Below, one piece after another: positions 63,920-64,000 of a DNA stretch of 64,000 nucleotides. This DNA comes from an uncultured Granulosicoccaceae bacterium (lineage in GTDB: Bacteria; Pseudomonadota; Gammaproteobacteria; Granulosicoccales; Granulosicoccaceae). A program made the translations under genes and the position numbers. Below the pieces are notes generated by a model. That model was given only the letters and a program-made list of their open reading frames with translations. It was not told the origin of the DNA and searched no databases. The first letter of the stretch is position 1. Every line of letters starts with the position of its first letter. The stretch spans positions 1 through 64,000 of the forward strand of contig CALLLW010000036.1 in NCBI GenBank assembly GCA_938007995.1, read 5' to 3'.

Positions 63920-64000
63920 ATGTTAACCGCTTTCCATGCCTTTTTCGAGTTAAAGACTAACGAGCGGCGGTATCGGGCGGACTACGGGCCTACGCCTGCA
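63920..64000 (+). CDS. Possible start of a gene cut by the right edge
   Basis: An open frame from ATG 63920 (MLTAFHAFFELKTNERRYRADY) runs to the edge without a stop, divergent from bioY. No ribosome binding site stands out and the family is not recognised. Confidence 0.25.
   Translation, partial: MLTAFHAFFELKTNERRYRADYGPTPA

Overview
The window looks like part of a chromosome from a Gammaproteobacterium, probably marine or halotolerant, of moderate GC content. The gammaproteobacterial signs are the sdhCDAB-sdhE-ygfX block, the rpfE-like/recJ/prfB/lysS block, ygfZ, and B12 salvage genes behind a cobalamin riboswitch. The order and genus cannot be fixed from the sequence alone.

Layout. (1) 1-6904 is the integrase end of a sedentary chromosomal integron. 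Eight attC sites of 116-120 bp delimit seven complete interior cassettes, the first cassette next to attI, and a ninth cassette cut by the left edge. attI lies near 5318-5390 and a long-form integrase gene reads away from the array behind a LexA box. Cassette cargo includes a VOC protein, an HNH-like protein, a caspase/CHAT-like protein encoded against the array direction, two uncharacterised proteins, and three cassettes with no convincing ORF. (2) 7004-9151 holds thpR, a DUF2007 gene and ygfZ. (3) 9469-13838 is the succinate dehydrogenase operon with an assembly-factor gene at each end. (4) 13839-17300 is a repeat-rich island: three direct copies of a ~210 bp element on the left, three inverted copies on the right, and one membrane-protein gene between them. 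(5) 17401-24400 holds pdxJ-acpS-globin-HIT, a polar amino-acid ABC transporter, an FAD-linked oxidase and an AEC-family carrier.

(6) 24417-33578 is a B12 locus. A cobalamin riboswitch on the minus strand precedes a TonB receptor, a lipoprotein with a probable beta-propeller (BtuG-like by arrangement), btuFCD and cobU; cobT-cobS diverge on the plus strand. (7) 33599-37680 holds RNase HI and a three-gene ebo-type operon (eboD-eboA-eboB-like). (8) 37958-49949 is mostly housekeeping: GST, class V aminotransferase, TrmO, a DsbA-like protein, an S41 protease, LysS, PrfB with its programmed frameshift, RecJ and an RpfE-like protein. (9) 50377-53144 holds a calcium-repeat surface protein and a lipocalin, separated by a tandem hairpin-forming repeat whose inverted relative lies at 39540-39677. 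(10) 53369-62978 holds an orphan response regulator, a betaine-type ABC transporter (proX-terminator-proV-fused proW), a GcvT-family protein, an Lrp/AsnC regulator with palindromes at its start, a DUF6356-like protein, a decayed ArsR gene abutting a monooxygenase gene, a proW remnant and a BLUF photoreceptor. (11) bioY closes the window.

How it works together. The integron stores SOS-inducible cargo. The B12 locus couples outer-membrane capture, inner-membrane import and lower-ligand assembly (CobU, CobT, CobS). The betaine-type transporter next to a GcvT-family enzyme and a feast/famine regulator suggests uptake and demethylation of a methylated osmolyte. The least ordinary elements are the antisense caspase-like cassette, the BtuG-like gene in a proteobacterial riboswitch operon, the reduced ebo operon, two structured repeat families, and several short tandem repeats built over stop codons.
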